Positions 62,738 to 64,000 of a stretch of 64,000 bases of DNA are shown here, piece after piece (position 1 is the stretch's first letter; the number at the start of each line of letters is the position of its first letter). Origin of the DNA: Capitella teleta (lineage: Eukaryota; Annelida; Polychaeta; Capitellidae); the NCBI GenBank assembly GCA_000328365.1, contig KB310777.1, positions 8,909 through 72,908 on the forward strand, read 5' to 3'. The notes under the pieces are model-generated. The model had not been told where the DNA came from and did no database searches. It saw only the letters and a list, made by a program, of their open reading frames with translations. A program made the translations under genes and the position numbers.

Positions 62738-63232
62738 TCATTATTCTGTGTGTCGCATCTTTCAGCATTGGGTCTTCCTCTCTGTCATAAATACACTGGG
62801 AATTTTTTAACTTCCTCTTGGGAATAATTCCACAATCAAGCATAGAAGTGAAGGGATTGGGAGCGAGGACAAATTTCTGTGAGGATATCATTTCGGGCTT
62901 AATGGGAATCGTAGATTATTCACCCCTGCTGAAATTCAATACAGATATTTATTTATTGTATCAAGACAAAGGTTAAATGTACCAGTTTGCGGATGTTATT
63001 CTGGCAATCTGTTTATCAATAAAAATGTCTTCACATCACACAGATATAGAAATACTGGGTATAGAAAGTCGTCCCTCATTAATCTGGGTCCATTCTCGGT
63101 GATTGTGGTCGGATAAATGAGTGGGGTCTCTTAGCTCTTTGGTTCAACCAAGATAATTAAAACATACAGCCTAATACGAGCCAAGGTTGTGAGGAAATAC
63201 AGAACTGATCATTTGTACAGGGGTAAAATTTA
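62738..63232. other. Intergenic stretch after MDH1B
   Basis: No gene, repeat or RNA recognised. Confidence 0.6.
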
Positions 63233-64000
63233 CAGTCAGACCCCTTTAATCCGCCCTCCTCCATTCCCATAGAAACAGATGGATTAATGAAATTAAAGGA
63301 CGGATTGCATGTCAGACCACAAATTGATGAAAATTAGATGCCATATAAAAACCCATATACGTTAAAAGCAGGTCATTAAAAAGAAACGATCAAATGAAGT
63401 GGGCAATGTAGATAGTAGACACAATAACTGGAAGATGGTCGTTGTGGGCTCTCATTTTATGTATGTCATGATGAATACATGGATCAGCTCCAACTTTCCC
63501 AGTTTCAATTCCACTCGCTTCTCCACTCAATTCCATGATCTTCACTCACAACTCTCTCGCCGTTCGTTCTGCTCCTGAAAATCGCCTAATTGAGCGACCA
63601 ATTAAATTGAAAGTAAGCCAGCCATGCATGCCCACATGAAGGAATCGAAAGGGCGATGATACTCACATTTGATTCCTTAATTTGTTTAATTAACTTTGAA
63701 CTTCAAATAAGCGGAGGGGCGCCATTTGTTGTTTAATTGACCTGACTTGAAAGAAATCGCCGACAATTGATGCATCGTGTCTTATGTTTGTATACACTAT
63801 GATATTTCGAAGGGCGGATTACATACCGGTATGTAATTTATAATGGTAGAGTGTAAATTTGTTCCTGAGAATCGTGGTCGGAGGAGGATTAATGAAAAGG
63901 GCTGATTACATGACACAATTACCATTACAAACGATTCGTCCCTGGAATTTAAGGGCGAATTATAAAAAGGGCGGATTACATGACGGCGGATTAACAGGGT
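63233..64000. mobile_element. Pogo-like TIR element running off the right edge
   Basis: Starts CAGTCAGACCCCTTTAATCC after a TA dinucleotide. At the window's end, CGGCGGATTAACAGGGT is the inverted counterpart of the start, so only about 6-9 bp of the right terminus are missing. Internal GGGCGGATTACATGAC words repeat in the right part. Confidence 0.7.

Overview
The window is animal genomic DNA. It is AT-rich, carries spliced genes with canonical GT-AG introns, many transposon relics and microsatellites, and three runs of N (28229-28346, 44363-44412, 58504-58553). The gene content points to an aquatic, ciliated invertebrate: a secreted collagen/C1q protein, a LIV-1 zinc transporter, a TRPV-like channel and the ciliary gene MDH1B. 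I cannot fix the phylum. Introns fall into two classes: about 49-59 nt in unrelated genes, and several kb.

Layout. 1-1469 (-): 5' part of a MATE/SLC47 multidrug extrusion transporter, eight exons, running off the left edge. 1470-14093: no recognisable gene; simple repeats and a dead LINE tail. 14094-21461 (+): TATA box, probable 5'UTR exons and a three-exon collagen-C1q gene; its 5.8-kb intron holds reverse-transcriptase remnants in both orientations. 21462-30703: gene-poor, with a perfect RFX X-box, an NRF1 site, a LINE remnant and a 645-bp MITE with perfect 26-bp ends. 30704-31385 (-): an extracellular leucine-rich-repeat protein with a perfect X-box 70 bp upstream. 31469-37445: nothing recognised. 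37446-41381 (+): a complete nine-exon zinc transporter of the ZIP6/ZIP10 type. 42932-45152 (-): an ankyrin plus six-helix TRPV-like channel, cut by an assembly gap. 45694-47461: a long hexanucleotide repeat, a tandem duplication and a pogo-like MITE.

48483-51235 (+) is a mitochondrial poly(A) polymerase (MTPAP). 51248-53180 (-) is a nucleolar RRM protein (NIFK). Their stop codons face each other 12 bp apart, and the NIFK poly(A) signal overlaps its own stop. 54207-56420 is a transposon graveyard: a pogo-like fragment with a nested LINE, then a broken Ty3/Gypsy fossil. 56963-62724 (+) is a complete MDH1B gene whose first coding exon is 22 nt and whose 3.9-kb first intron contains two TIR elements. 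The right edge is inside another TIR element (63233 onward).

The genes do not form a pathway. Two links stand out: RFX-type motifs upstream of MDH1B, of the LRR gene and at 22882, suggesting cilium-linked transcription; and short frame-preserving GT-AG segments inside ZIP and MDH1B that could give alternative proteins. All exon joins were read by eye from splice sites and family resemblance; no search was run.
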